DNA from: an uncultured bacterium
GTDB lineage: Bacteria; Verrucomicrobiota; Kiritimatiellia; CAIKKV01; CAITUY01
Length of the DNA: 64,000 nucleotides
Reading direction: 5' to 3'
Assembly: GCA_903908715.1 (NCBI GenBank)
Contig: CAIVSY010000078.1
Location: 62,001 to 126,000 of the forward strand
Below the pieces are notes generated by a model. The model searched no databases. It was not told the DNA's origin and saw only the letters and a program-made list of their open reading frames with translations. Made by a program: the position numbers and the translations under genes. Numbering within the stretch: position 1 is the first letter of the stretch; each line of letters begins with the position of its first letter. Positions 1 to 7,721 of the stretch are shown here, in pieces.

Positions 1-1
1 G

Positions 2-661
2 GACGAAATCCGCGAATCCCTCGCCGAGCCGTTAAGCCCCATCGCCTGGCAGGGTACGCCGCGGATCGCGCTCCTGCCGGGAAGCCGCACACAGGAAATC
101 CGCCGGATTCTGCCTTGTCTCTGCGCGGCCGCGGCCCGGATCGGGCAGACACTCCCGGGCGCATCTTTCGCCATCCCGACGCCCGCTCCCGATACCGCGA
201 AACTGGTGGAGGCCATCCTGGCCGGCCTGCCGGAAAAACCGGAACGCTTGACCATCGTGCCGGGCGGCACACGCCAGGTCCTGCGTCAGGCCCGCGCCGC
301 TCTCGTGACTTCCGGGACCGCCACCCTGGAGGCGGCACTGCTGATGTGCCCCACCGTTGTGGTCTATCGCACGTCCCCGCTGACCTACTTCCTGGGCCGG
401 CGACTCGTGCGGGTCCCGTACATCGGGATTGTCAACGTCATTGCCGGACGGAAGATCTGCCCCGAATGCATCCAGCAGGAAGCCACCGCCGAAAAGCTGG
501 CTTCCGAACTGATCCCCCTTCTGGAGGAGGGGCGGCCGCGCCAGGAAATGCTCCGCGGATTCGAGGAGGTCACTGAACTTCTGGGAAAAGGCGGCGCTGC
601 AGGCCGGGCGGCGGCCATCATCGCCGCCTCGCTGGATTCACCCACGCCGGACAAAAGGTGA
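2..661 (+). CDS. lpxB: Lipid-A-disaccharide synthase, C-terminal part (5' end outside window)
   Basis: The reading frame is open from the left window edge, so the N-terminus is missing; about 219 of the usual ~380 residues remain. LpxB is a glycosyltransferase that joins UDP-2,3-diacylglucosamine and lipid X to make the lipid A disaccharide at the inner membrane. The retained part shows the family motif LLPGSR followed by QEIRR, then the donor-binding half with SGTATLEAALL and the PTVVVYR segment. It ends in TGA at 659-661, close to the downstream DUF401 gene. It implies an organism that makes LPS. Confidence 0.93.
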   Translation, partial: DEIRESLAEPLSPIAWQGTPRIALLPGSRTQEIRRILPCLCAAAARIGQTLPGASFAIPTPAPDTAKLVEAILAGLPEKPERLTIVPGGTRQVLRQARAALVTSGTATLEAALLMCPTVVVYRTSPLTYFLGRRLVRVPYIGIVNVIAGRKICPECIQQEATAEKLASELIPLLEEGRPRQEMLRGFEEVTELLGKGGAAGRAAAIIAASLDSPTPDKR

Positions 662-669
662 ATGGAATC

Positions 670-1977
670 ATGCCGGCTTTAACCCTCACCTTGTGCTCGT
701 TTGCCATCATCCTGCTGCTCAGCCGGCTGAAGGCCCCACTCTGGGCCGCGATCTCAACCGGCACCATCGCCCTTGGCCTCTTCTTCGGAGCCACCCCCCT
801 GGAGATCGCCCGCGTCGCCTTCACCGGCGCCACGCGAAGCACCTCTATCGGCCTGCTCCTCGTCATGGCCTTGCTGATGGCTTTCTCGGAATCACTCCGG
901 CAGACCGGGCGACTGGAAAAGGTCGTCGAGTCCGTCAACGCCTTCTTCCGCCGCCCGGCCATTACCCTCGCCGCCCTGCCCGCACTGATCGGCCTGCTCC
1001 CGATGCCGGGCGGCGCTCTTTTCTCCGCCCCAATGGTGCGCCAGGCAGCCGGCGAAAAACCGCCGGACGGGAATCTCCTCTCCGCCCTGAATTACTGGTG
1101 GCGGCATATCTGGGAACACTGGTGGCCCATGTATCCCGGCGTAATCCTGGCCATGACCCTCACCAGCAGCAGCCTCATGGAATTCATCGCCTATCAATTC
1201 CCGCTTTGCCTTGGCATGGCCCTCACCGGCCTGCTCATCGTCCGCTCCCTGCATCCGGACATGCATCGAGTGCTGCCCCCTGCACCCCCGGGAACCTTCC
1301 GCAGGCTCGTCACGGCCATCGCACCAATTGGTTGCGTCCTGGTTCTCTGGTTCGCTGCGGATTTCGGCATCAAGACAGGAGCCCGCCTGCAACCGGTCCG
1401 GTTCCAGGCCCTGTCCCCAGGCCTGCAACAACTGGCAACCAAGTTTGCGCCCCTGCTCCTGGGCCTTGTGGGCAGTCTCGTCGTAACCCTGGTTCCAAGC
1501 CGCCTCCCATTCCGCAAAGTCATCCGCCTGTTCGGCGGCAAGGAAACCCTCCCCCTGCTCGGACTCGTGCTGAGCGTCATGATCTACCAGCAGATGTTGA
1601 CCCATGTGAACGCGGCCCAGCGAATCGGACAGGAATTGACCGACCGCAATGTCCCCCTGACTTCTGTGGTCATTGCCCTGCCGTTCATCGCCGGAATGCT
1701 GACCGGCATTGCCTTTGGATTTGTCGGCGTCAGCTTTCCGATCGTCCTGAGCCTGGTTGCCGGCATACCCGACACCCCGATGCGGCCTTATGTTGTTCTG
1801 GCCTATGCCAGCGGGCACATCGGAATGATGCTAAGCCCGATCCATCTTTGTTACGTGGTCAGCAACCGGTATTTCGGCGCCTCCTTCGGTTCCACGTACC
1901 GGTATATCGGCCTGCCCAGCCTGCTGATGGCCCTTCTGGCCGGCGCCTACTTCCTGATCCTCCGGTGGACCCTCTAG
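670..1977 (+). CDS. DUF401 family integral membrane protein
   Basis: A polytopic inner-membrane protein of about 435 residues with roughly ten hydrophobic segments. It carries the DUF401 signature PMPGGALFSAPMV near residue 115 and a Trp-rich stretch (NYWWRHIWEHWWPMYPG). The family is of unknown function and has transporter-like architecture. The ORF track starts at GTG 658, overlapping the lpxB stop. I prefer ATG 670 because AAAGGTG lies 9 nt upstream as a ribosome site. The last 147 bp are shared antisense with the convergent metallo-hydrolase gene. Confidence 0.8.
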   Translation: MPALTLTLCSFAIILLLSRLKAPLWAAISTGTIALGLFFGATPLEIARVAFTGATRSTSIGLLLVMALLMAFSESLRQTGRLEKVVESVNAFFRRPAITLAALPALIGLLPMPGGALFSAPMVRQAAGEKPPDGNLLSALNYWWRHIWEHWWPMYPGVILAMTLTSSSLMEFIAYQFPLCLGMALTGLLIVRSLHPDMHRVLPPAPPGTFRRLVTAIAPIGCVLVLWFAADFGIKTGARLQPVRFQALSPGLQQLATKFAPLLLGLVGSLVVTLVPSRLPFRKVIRLFGGKETLPLLGLVLSVMIYQQMLTHVNAAQRIGQELTDRNVPLTSVVIALPFIAGMLTGIAFGFVGVSFPIVLSLVAGIPDTPMRPYVVLAYASGHIGMMLSPIHLCYVVSNRYFGASFGSTYRYIGLPSLLMALLAGAYFLILRWTL

Positions 1978-2760
1978 CGCCCCATCCCAGACGTCGCTGA
2001 CACGGTCCTTGGCAGACAGTTTGACCGCCACATGCGTCATCCCGCGCTTGCGCAATGCATCGTTCACCGCAGCCAGAGCAAGCTCAGGGCGGTTGCACTG
2101 GTCGCTCAAATGCGCGAGAAAAACCACCCGCAGATGCGGTCCCGCAATTTCTGCAATCAGGTCCGCCGCATGCTCGTTGCTCAAGTGGCCCTGACGGCTG
2201 AAAATCCGCTGTTTCAGGTGCCACGGCCGATCGGCATTCTTGAGCAGCAGTTCATCGTGGTTGGACTCGATCACCAGCGCATTACAGGCACGGAGCCGCT
2301 CCCGGATGAGGCCGGTCACCATACCCATATCGGTCACCACACCCACGCGGCATCCCTCATGCAGAATCACAAACCCGACGGGATCGTAGGCATCATGAGG
2401 CACCGAGAAAGGTTCGACACGCAGGTCACCGATAGCAAACGGAGACCCCGGAGTGAAGATATTCCACGAAAGCTTGTCTGCGCCAGGCCGCGCCTCCAAC
2501 CCCTGGATGGTACCGCTGTTGGCAAACAGGGCGACCCGGCCGCCTCGGTACAGCGCCGTCAAACCCGCAGTATGGTCACTGTGCTCATGCGTCAGGCAGA
2601 TCGCCTGGATGGCTTCGCCCGCCACACCAATCTCACCCAGCCGCCGGACGGTTTCCCGGCCGCTGAAGCCCGCATCGACAAGGATTGCCGTGCTGGGGGA
2701 TGCCACAAGCGTGCAGTTCCCGCTGCTGCTGCTGCCAAGAACACAAACCCGCAAAGACAT
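1831..2760 (-). CDS. Metallo-beta-lactamase-fold hydrolase (YycJ/WalJ-like)
   Basis: The MBL-fold metal-binding motif THEHSDH is at about residue 60, preceded by the characteristic GSSSSGNCT start and VDAGFSGRE. Later motifs include VVTDMG and IESNHD, as in YycJ-type single-domain metallohydrolases, usually ~265 residues and proposed to be nucleases or phosphodiesterases. This protein is about 309 residues. The extra ~45 residues at the C-terminus are low-complexity (Gln/Gly/Ala) and read antisense into the 3' end of the DUF401 gene. That suggests a lost stop codon with read-through. The ORF track adds five N-terminal residues; the MSLRVC start matches the family better, though I see no strong ribosome site. 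Confidence 0.82.
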   Translation of the reverse strand: MSLRVCVLGSSSSGNCTLVASPSTAILVDAGFSGRETVRRLGEIGVAGEAIQAICLTHEHSDHTAGLTALYRGGRVALFANSGTIQGLEARPGADKLSWNIFTPGSPFAIGDLRVEPFSVPHDAYDPVGFVILHEGCRVGVVTDMGMVTGLIRERLRACNALVIESNHDELLLKNADRPWHLKQRIFSRQGHLSNEHAADLIAEIAGPHLRVVFLAHLSDQCNRPELALAAVNDALRKRGMTHVAVKLSAKDRVSDVWDGALEGPPEDQEVGAGQKGHQQAGQADIPVRGTEGGAEIPVADHVTKMDRA

Positions 2761-3171
2761 AAGGAATCCAACCAAAAGGGATTTGAAAAAGGGAATGTTA
2801 CCTCAGGCGCCCTCGCCGCCGCCATCTCTTTTTCCGTCGGCGTCGCAGCCCCTCAACCAAGCCGGAGCGATTCAATTCAAAACACCCTCACCTCTCTCCC
2901 GTCAAGGGAGCGGGAATTCAGGATCGTTGCAACGCCCCTGAGTCATCACCTCCTGATGACAACATGAAAGGAGTCGTTGCACCTCTCCCCTTGCGAAAGA
3001 GGATTAAGGTGAGGGAACTGCTCCCGCCAACTGAATCGCTCCGGCTAAGACAGGGACGGATCACCTGTGTCCACCGAAGCCACTTGGGCGTTCTGGCGAT
3101 TCCCTCAACCTGCCATCTTCTTTTCTCTCTCCCTGGCAAAGGCGGAGAGCCGTCCGCCCAAGGCAGGAACA
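2761..3171. other. 411-bp intergenic region dominated by an inverted-repeat element
   Basis: No convincing gene lies between the metallo-hydrolase start and the alr stop. The short ORFs here have no recognisable composition or motif. Most of the space is taken by the inverted-repeat element annotated separately at 2860-3046. A second pyrimidine/purine-rich stretch (CTCTCTCCCTGG ... GGCGGAGAG near 3125-3150) resembles its arm sequence and may be a degraded relative. Confidence 0.6.
2860..3046. repeat. MITE-like inverted-repeat element
   Basis: A 187-bp unit bounded by perfect 15-bp terminal inverted repeats, AGCCGGAGCGATTCA at 2860-2874 and its complement at 3032-3046. Inside, the arms keep an imperfect inverted match. 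CCCTCACCTCTCTCCC on the left corresponds to AGGATTAAGGTGAGGG on the right, and GATCGTTGCAACG pairs loosely with AGTCGTTGCACC. The unit has no coding capacity and would fold into one long hairpin. This is the structure of a miniature non-autonomous transposable element or interspersed repeat. I see no clear target duplication and no second copy in the window. Confidence 0.65.
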
Positions 3172-4278
3172 TCAGGCCTTCTGGGGACTCCGGATATTCG
3201 TGAGGATCTCGTAGGGGATTGTCTGGCACCATCGGGCCAGTTCATCCGCCCACAATGTTTCCGGCCCCTGCTGCCCGATCAGCACAACCTCATCCCCCTC
3301 CCTGACATCCGTTTCAGGCCCGAGGTCGACAGTGGCAAAGTTCATGCTGACACGTCCGACCACACGCATGCGCCGACCACGGATCAGCACCACACCCTTG
3401 TTGCTCATAAGGCGCGGGAATCCATCCGAATAACCGACATCAATAATGGCCAGACAGGTCGGCTCCACCGTGGTGTAGGTCCCAAGGTAACCCACCGATA
3501 CACCTGCGGGCATTCTTCTCACGCTCACCACGCGGGTCTTCCACTGCAGGCAGGGCTTCGTGTGTACCCGCAAGCCGGCCAGCCTCCCACTGTAACCGTA
3601 GGCAAGAATCCCGAGCCGCACACCATCCATATCCCACTCCGGATGCAGGAGGAACGCCACGCTGTTGGCAATATGCCGGAACAAGCCGGTCAGACCGGCC
3701 GCCTCCAGTTCCTGAGCAACCCGGTGGAACCGCGCGGCCTGTGCCTCCGCCTGCCGCCCTCCGGGTTGTCCGGCGGAGGCAAAGTGGGTACAGAGCCCCT
3801 GGATCAGAAGCCCGCCCGCCCCCTGCAAGCGCAGGATGATGGATGCCGCTTCCTCCCACTGAACCCCGAACCGACCCATTCCCGTATCGATCTTGATGTG
3901 ACAGGGCAGTTCCATGCCGCGCCTGCGCGCTTCCTCGCCCAGCGCCATCGCCTGGCTCTCGCTGACCAGCACCGGCACAATCCGTCGCTCCATAAGAACG
4001 CAGGCATCCTCCGGCCAGACCGCCCCAAGCAGAAGAATCTGGGCCGCAGGCAGGAAGGGTCGCAAAGCAAGCGCCTCATCCATCCGGGCCACCATGAAAC
4101 GCCGTACGCCTGACTCAAACGCATGCCGGGCCACGGCCTCCATGCCATGCCCGTAGGCGTTGGCCTTGACGACAAGGATGCATTCGGACCGCCCCGCTAT
4201 GGCTTCCCGCATCCCTTCAAGATTTTGCTTCAGGATCTCACAATCCAGTTCCGTCCACGCATTCTGCCGCACGCTCAT
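3172..4278 (-). CDS. alr: Alanine racemase
   Basis: A PLP-dependent enzyme converting L-Ala to D-Ala for peptidoglycan. The PLP lysine motif VVKANAYGHG is at about residue 40. KIDTGMGRFG is near 150, and the catalytic Tyr segment IIDVGYSDGFPR follows. GRVSMN replaces the more common GRVSMD in the substrate pocket, a variant I believe also occurs in other phyla. Length (368) is normal. It is the last gene of a minus-strand run plsC, small unknown, alr, with a 55-bp gap upstream. GTGAGGG lies just before the ATG. Confidence 0.95.
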   Translation of the reverse strand: MSVRQNAWTELDCEILKQNLEGMREAIAGRSECILVVKANAYGHGMEAVARHAFESGVRRFMVARMDEALALRPFLPAAQILLLGAVWPEDACVLMERRIVPVLVSESQAMALGEEARRRGMELPCHIKIDTGMGRFGVQWEEAASIILRLQGAGGLLIQGLCTHFASAGQPGGRQAEAQAARFHRVAQELEAAGLTGLFRHIANSVAFLLHPEWDMDGVRLGILAYGYSGRLAGLRVHTKPCLQWKTRVVSVRRMPAGVSVGYLGTYTTVEPTCLAIIDVGYSDGFPRLMSNKGVVLIRGRRMRVVGRVSMNFATVDLGPETDVREGDEVVLIGQQGPETLWADELARWCQTIPYEILTNIRSPQKA

Positions 4279-4333
4279 CCCTCACAACCTTCCCTGCTCG
4301 ACAACCGCCAAACCTTCACAGCCCGATGGTGGT

Positions 4334-4759
4334 TCAACCTTCCACCGCACCCCGGGCTCCTTGGCCCGGCGCCGGCAGATTCAAACGGCTGACACGAATC
4401 GGATAGCGGAGCTTGATGTCCCCATCGAGAAGAATCTCCACCCAGTAGATCCCCTCCACCTCCAACCGTGTATTCAGGAAGAACTGCACATTGGTCGAAA
4501 ACGCCTCCGGCGCGTCAAGCTTGACAGGCACCTCCTTGCTTTCCGAAATCACGGTCGTGCCGTCCGCTCCAATCAGCCGCGTCCGCTCCTGGTAGATCCC
4601 CTGCCCGCAGCACCAGCGGTTGACAATGCAGATCCGCGCGAATACTGCCGGATAAGCCGGCAATGCAATCCCGTCAAACAGGCCGATGAGAATGAACTTT
4701 CCGGACCGCTCCTGGCGGACATCATCGCACAACACACTCATTTGCAGGTCCGGAATCAT
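4334..4759 (-). CDS. Small conserved protein of unknown function (DUF6941-like)
   Basis: About 141 residues, no signal peptide or membrane segment. The N-terminus (LCDDVRQERSGKFILIGLF) and the beta-rich, Ig-like pattern ending in an Ile/Val/Leu-alternating strand resemble the small uncharacterised family annotated DUF6941; that match is from memory and only moderate. The ORF track starts at 4816. I place the start at 4759, where AGGAGGG stands just upstream and the ATG overlaps the stop of the acyltransferase gene as ATGA. That overlap implies translational coupling. Confidence 0.6.
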   Translation of the reverse strand: MIPDLQMSVLCDDVRQERSGKFILIGLFDGIALPAYPAVFARICIVNRWCCGQGIYQERTRLIGADGTTVISESKEVPVKLDAPEAFSTNVQFFLNTRLEVEGIYWVEILLDGDIKLRYPIRVSRLNLPAPGQGARGAVEG

Positions 4760-5601
4760 ACGCCCTCCTGGATTCTGATTTCTCCGCCCCATTCCCTCAG
4801 ATGCGACCCCACCCACTCCACCACGGCCTCGTGGGCCTCCCGCCCTGTTGCAGACGCCGCCAGGGGTGCGCCGAAGGCAATCTGAACCACCTTACGGTTG
4901 TCAATGTATCCCAGGTCTTTGAAAACCCGCCCGTTGCCCATGAAATCGGTCTTGAGCGCCACCGGGATCACCGGAACCCCCGCCTTGGACGCCAGCTTGA
5001 CACCAAGCGAATTAAAAGCCGACACATCAAACACCGCCGACCGCGTCGCCTGGGGAAAAATCACCACCGAAATCCCCGACTGCAGCATCTCCTGCCCGCG
5101 CGTCAGCACAACCTTCAGGTCATCACGCGGATTGGCACGCCCCACGGCGATATGCTTGACCGACCGCATAATAGGGCCGAAAACGGGATATTGCAGGAGG
5201 CTTTCCTTGACCACAAAGGCCACGTCCTTGAACGGCAAGATCAACCCCGGCAGGAGCAGTGTCTCCAGCGTACTCATGTGGTTGCCGACAAAAACCACGG
5301 GGCCCGGCACCGACGCCAGATGCTCCAGCCCTGTAACCAATACCTTGCCGCCTGCCCCCTCCACAGCCCGCAACGAGGCAAAAGATCTGCCGCCATAGGC
5401 CTCCAGGTCAAACGTCCCCCGCCGGATGGACTTCCGCGCCACGACGTACACCAGGAGAACCCGGACGTGAAAGCAGAACGAACGCAACCAGCCCACCGGC
5501 CCGAAACCAAACCAGCCCCGGAAGGCCCCCGTTTCGTACCGATTCCTTTCCCGGATTTCCTCCGCGAATTCCCGGAAACTCCCAGCTCTGCCAGACGACA
5601 T
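4756..5601 (-). CDS. 1-acyl-glycerol-3-phosphate acyltransferase-like protein (PlsC family, variant motifs)
   Basis: A PlsC/LPLAT-fold acyltransferase of about 281 residues, expected to acylate lysophospholipids at the membrane. A hydrophobic segment (FCFHVRVLLVYVVA) lies near residue 50. Motif I reads GNHMSTLE, with Glu where the classical NHX4D has Asp. Motif III reads FPQATRS in place of FPEGTRS. PVIPVAL matches motif IV. The substitutions are conservative and define a subfamily, so activity is likely but substrate is uncertain. The start at 5601 is preceded by GGGAG; the longer ORF start is unsupported. It leads the plsC-unknown-alr run. Confidence 0.82.
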   Translation of the reverse strand: MSSGRAGSFREFAEEIRERNRYETGAFRGWFGFGPVGWLRSFCFHVRVLLVYVVARKSIRRGTFDLEAYGGRSFASLRAVEGAGGKVLVTGLEHLASVPGPVVFVGNHMSTLETLLLPGLILPFKDVAFVVKESLLQYPVFGPIMRSVKHIAVGRANPRDDLKVVLTRGQEMLQSGISVVIFPQATRSAVFDVSAFNSLGVKLASKAGVPVIPVALKTDFMGNGRVFKDLGYIDNRKVVQIAFGAPLAASATGREAHEAVVEWVGSHLREWGGEIRIQEGV

Positions 5602-5771
5602 GTCATTCTCCCGCAATGTTGCGCGCCGATACTTACCACCTCGCCACCTCCGCCGCAAGCCTGCTCTCATCCTGCAGGCGGAATTCCCCTTCTTGCCGCA
5701 TCCGCCGGGGAGGCAACGCTCTTGTGTTCCTGCCGGTTGTGTGCCATAGTGCTCCTGAAGAGCCAGCGGAC

Positions 5772-7721
5772 ATGAAGCAGCATAAACAGAGCGAAACGGG
5801 GGAAGCTTCGGCCCGGATCCTCATTGTCGAGGATGAGGCAATCGTCGCCAAGGATATTTCACTTTCGCTCCGGAACCTCCGCTATCATGTGGTCGGCATT
5901 GCGGCCACCGGCGAGGAGGCCATCGGCAAGGCCGCCACCTCAAACCCCGATATCATCCTCATGGATATCCGTCTTGCAGGCAGTATGGATGGCATCGAAA
6001 CCGCGCGCGAAATCCACAAGACGCAGAAAATTCCCGTTGTCTTCCTCACCGCACATGCCGATCAGGCCACCCTGAACCGCGCCAAAACCATCGCGCCCTT
6101 CGGCTATCTGGTGAAGCCTTTCGCGGAGCGGGAACTGGAGGCCGCCCTCGAAACCGCCCTCTACCGCGCATCCATGGAGCGCAAGCTGAATGACCAGCGC
6201 CTCTGGTTCGAATCCGTCCTGAACTGCATCGGGGATGCCGTCATCGCCGCCGACGTGAACGGCTTGGTCACCTTCATAAACCCGGCAGGCGAATACCTCA
6301 CCGGATGGAAACGCGACAAGGCCATTGGGCGGGAACTCGCCGAAGTCTTCCATACCGTCGATGAACAGACCCGCCAGCAGGTCGAAGCCCCTGAAATGCG
6401 GGCCCTGCACGGCGACGTTTCCCTCCCCGAGGAAACGGAAGACATGCTCCTCGTCGCACGCGAGGGACAGGAGCGCCCGATCACCAGCACCGTGTCGCCC
6501 ATCAACGATACCAACGGCAACCTCCTGGGAATCGTGGCCGTTTTCCGCGATCTCACCGCTCGCAGGCAGTCGGAGCGCAGGGCCATGAACCGTCAGAAAA
6601 TGGAAGCCCTGGGTAAACTCTCGAGCAATATCGCCCACGACTTCAACAACATCATCAGCCTGGTCGCCGGATATGCCACCTCCATGCAGGAATACCTCCT
6701 GCCGGATTCCCGTGCTTGCGAGGATGTCAAACGCATCCTCACCGCCGTGGAGCATGCAGGCACACTCAGCAAGCGGATCCTGAACGTGGCACGCGCCAGC
6801 GATGCCGAAGGCACTCTCGCCATCCGACCGGTCCTCCTCAGCGACGCCGTCCGCGGCGCCACCAATCTCCTGCGGGGCACCCTGGACACCAAAGGCATCG
6901 CCATCAAGGATAACGTCCCCGACAAAAGTCCCCGGGTCACCGTGGACCGGGACCAGTTCATAGACATTCTCGTGGATATCGTACTCAATTCCGCGGAGGC
7001 CATGCCGAAGGGTGGCACCATCACACTCGACACCCGTTCGTTCAAACTCGGCCGCGAGGACCGCAAGCTGAATCCCCGGGCCAAGCCCGGCCCCTATGCG
7101 GTCCTCCGGATCCGCGATTCAGGCAAGGGCATGTCGCACGAGACCCTTGACCGGATCTTTGAACCTTTCTTTACCACCAAGCCGGACGAAAACCACGTCG
7201 GACTGGGTTTGTCGGTCGTCTATAACGCTATTCAGCGATATGGGGGCTGGATCCGCGTATCCAGCAAACAGGACCGGGGGACCACATTCAACATCTATCT
7301 GCCCGTAGGAGTACCGGAGGAAACCGTGACCACTGCAACCACTACCGCATCCCAGACCATCCTCATCGTGGATGACGATGAAAGCACACGCAGGGAACTC
7401 CATCTGATTCTCAAGCAGGCCGGATTCAAGATCCTGACCGCGGCAGACGGCAAGGAGGCGGTCTCCCTCTATAGTCTTCACGCCTCCAAGATCAACCTGA
7501 CCATACTCGATGTCATCATGCCAGGAATGGACGGACGTCAGGTATTCGAGGAAATTACACGGATTAACCCATCCGCTATTGTCCTTATGCTGAGCGGATT
7601 CTCCCGCGAATACGTTCGCAGCTACCTGCCGGGCGGCCCCTGGCGCTTCATCCAGAAACCGTTCGAAGCGGAACAGATTGTCAGCACCACCCGCCGACTC
7701 CTGGAACAGAAACCCACATGA
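5772..7721 (+). CDS. Cytoplasmic hybrid histidine kinase, REC-PAS-HisKA-HATPase-REC
   Basis: About 649 residues, no membrane segment. The first receiver domain (residues ~14-135) has phosphoacceptor Asp65 in ILMDIRL and a Lys in YLVKPF. A PAS domain (NCIGDAVIAADVNG) spans ~145-270. The HisKA H-box SSNIAHDFNN is near 288. The ATPase shows N-box LNSAEAMPKGG, RDSGKGM, FEPFFTTK and GLGLSVVY. A second receiver (LTILDVIMPGMDG, Asp ~579) ends the protein. Input is therefore probably through phosphotransfer and a soluble PAS ligand. The ORF track begins 52 codons upstream, in sequence without kinase similarity. The stop overlaps the namZ ATG (ATGA), so the kinase is coupled to peptidoglycan-recycling genes. 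Confidence 0.9.
   Translation: MKQHKQSETGEASARILIVEDEAIVAKDISLSLRNLRYHVVGIAATGEEAIGKAATSNPDIILMDIRLAGSMDGIETAREIHKTQKIPVVFLTAHADQATLNRAKTIAPFGYLVKPFAERELEAALETALYRASMERKLNDQRLWFESVLNCIGDAVIAADVNGLVTFINPAGEYLTGWKRDKAIGRELAEVFHTVDEQTRQQVEAPEMRALHGDVSLPEETEDMLLVAREGQERPITSTVSPINDTNGNLLGIVAVFRDLTARRQSERRAMNRQKMEALGKLSSNIAHDFNNIISLVAGYATSMQEYLLPDSRACEDVKRILTAVEHAGTLSKRILNVARASDAEGTLAIRPVLLSDAVRGATNLLRGTLDTKGIAIKDNVPDKSPRVTVDRDQFIDILVDIVLNSAEAMPKGGTITLDTRSFKLGREDRKLNPRAKPGPYAVLRIRDSGKGMSHETLDRIFEPFFTTKPDENHVGLGLSVVYNAIQRYGGWIRVSSKQDRGTTFNIYLPVGVPEETVTTATTTASQTILIVDDDESTRRELHLILKQAGFKILTAADGKEAVSLYSLHASKINLTILDVIMPGMDGRQVFEEITRINPSAIVLMLSGFSREYVRSYLPGGPWRFIQKPFEAEQIVSTTRRLLEQKPT

Noticed and set aside
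693-2000. 435-aa plus-strand ORF overlapping the DUF401 gene
   Set aside because: Frame-shifted shadow, rich in Pro/Arg/His with no motif; the other frame has clear membrane helices and the DUF401 motif.
5616-5771. 52-residue N-terminal extension of the hybrid kinase
   Set aside because: Cys/Ser/Arg-rich without similarity to a sensor domain; the receiver domain starts normally after ATG 5772.
6200-6220. tRNA-like GGTTCGAATCC near 6.2 kb (similar sites near 30.6 and 49.4 kb)
   Set aside because: All lie in conserved coding sequence and no acceptor or anticodon stem surrounds them.
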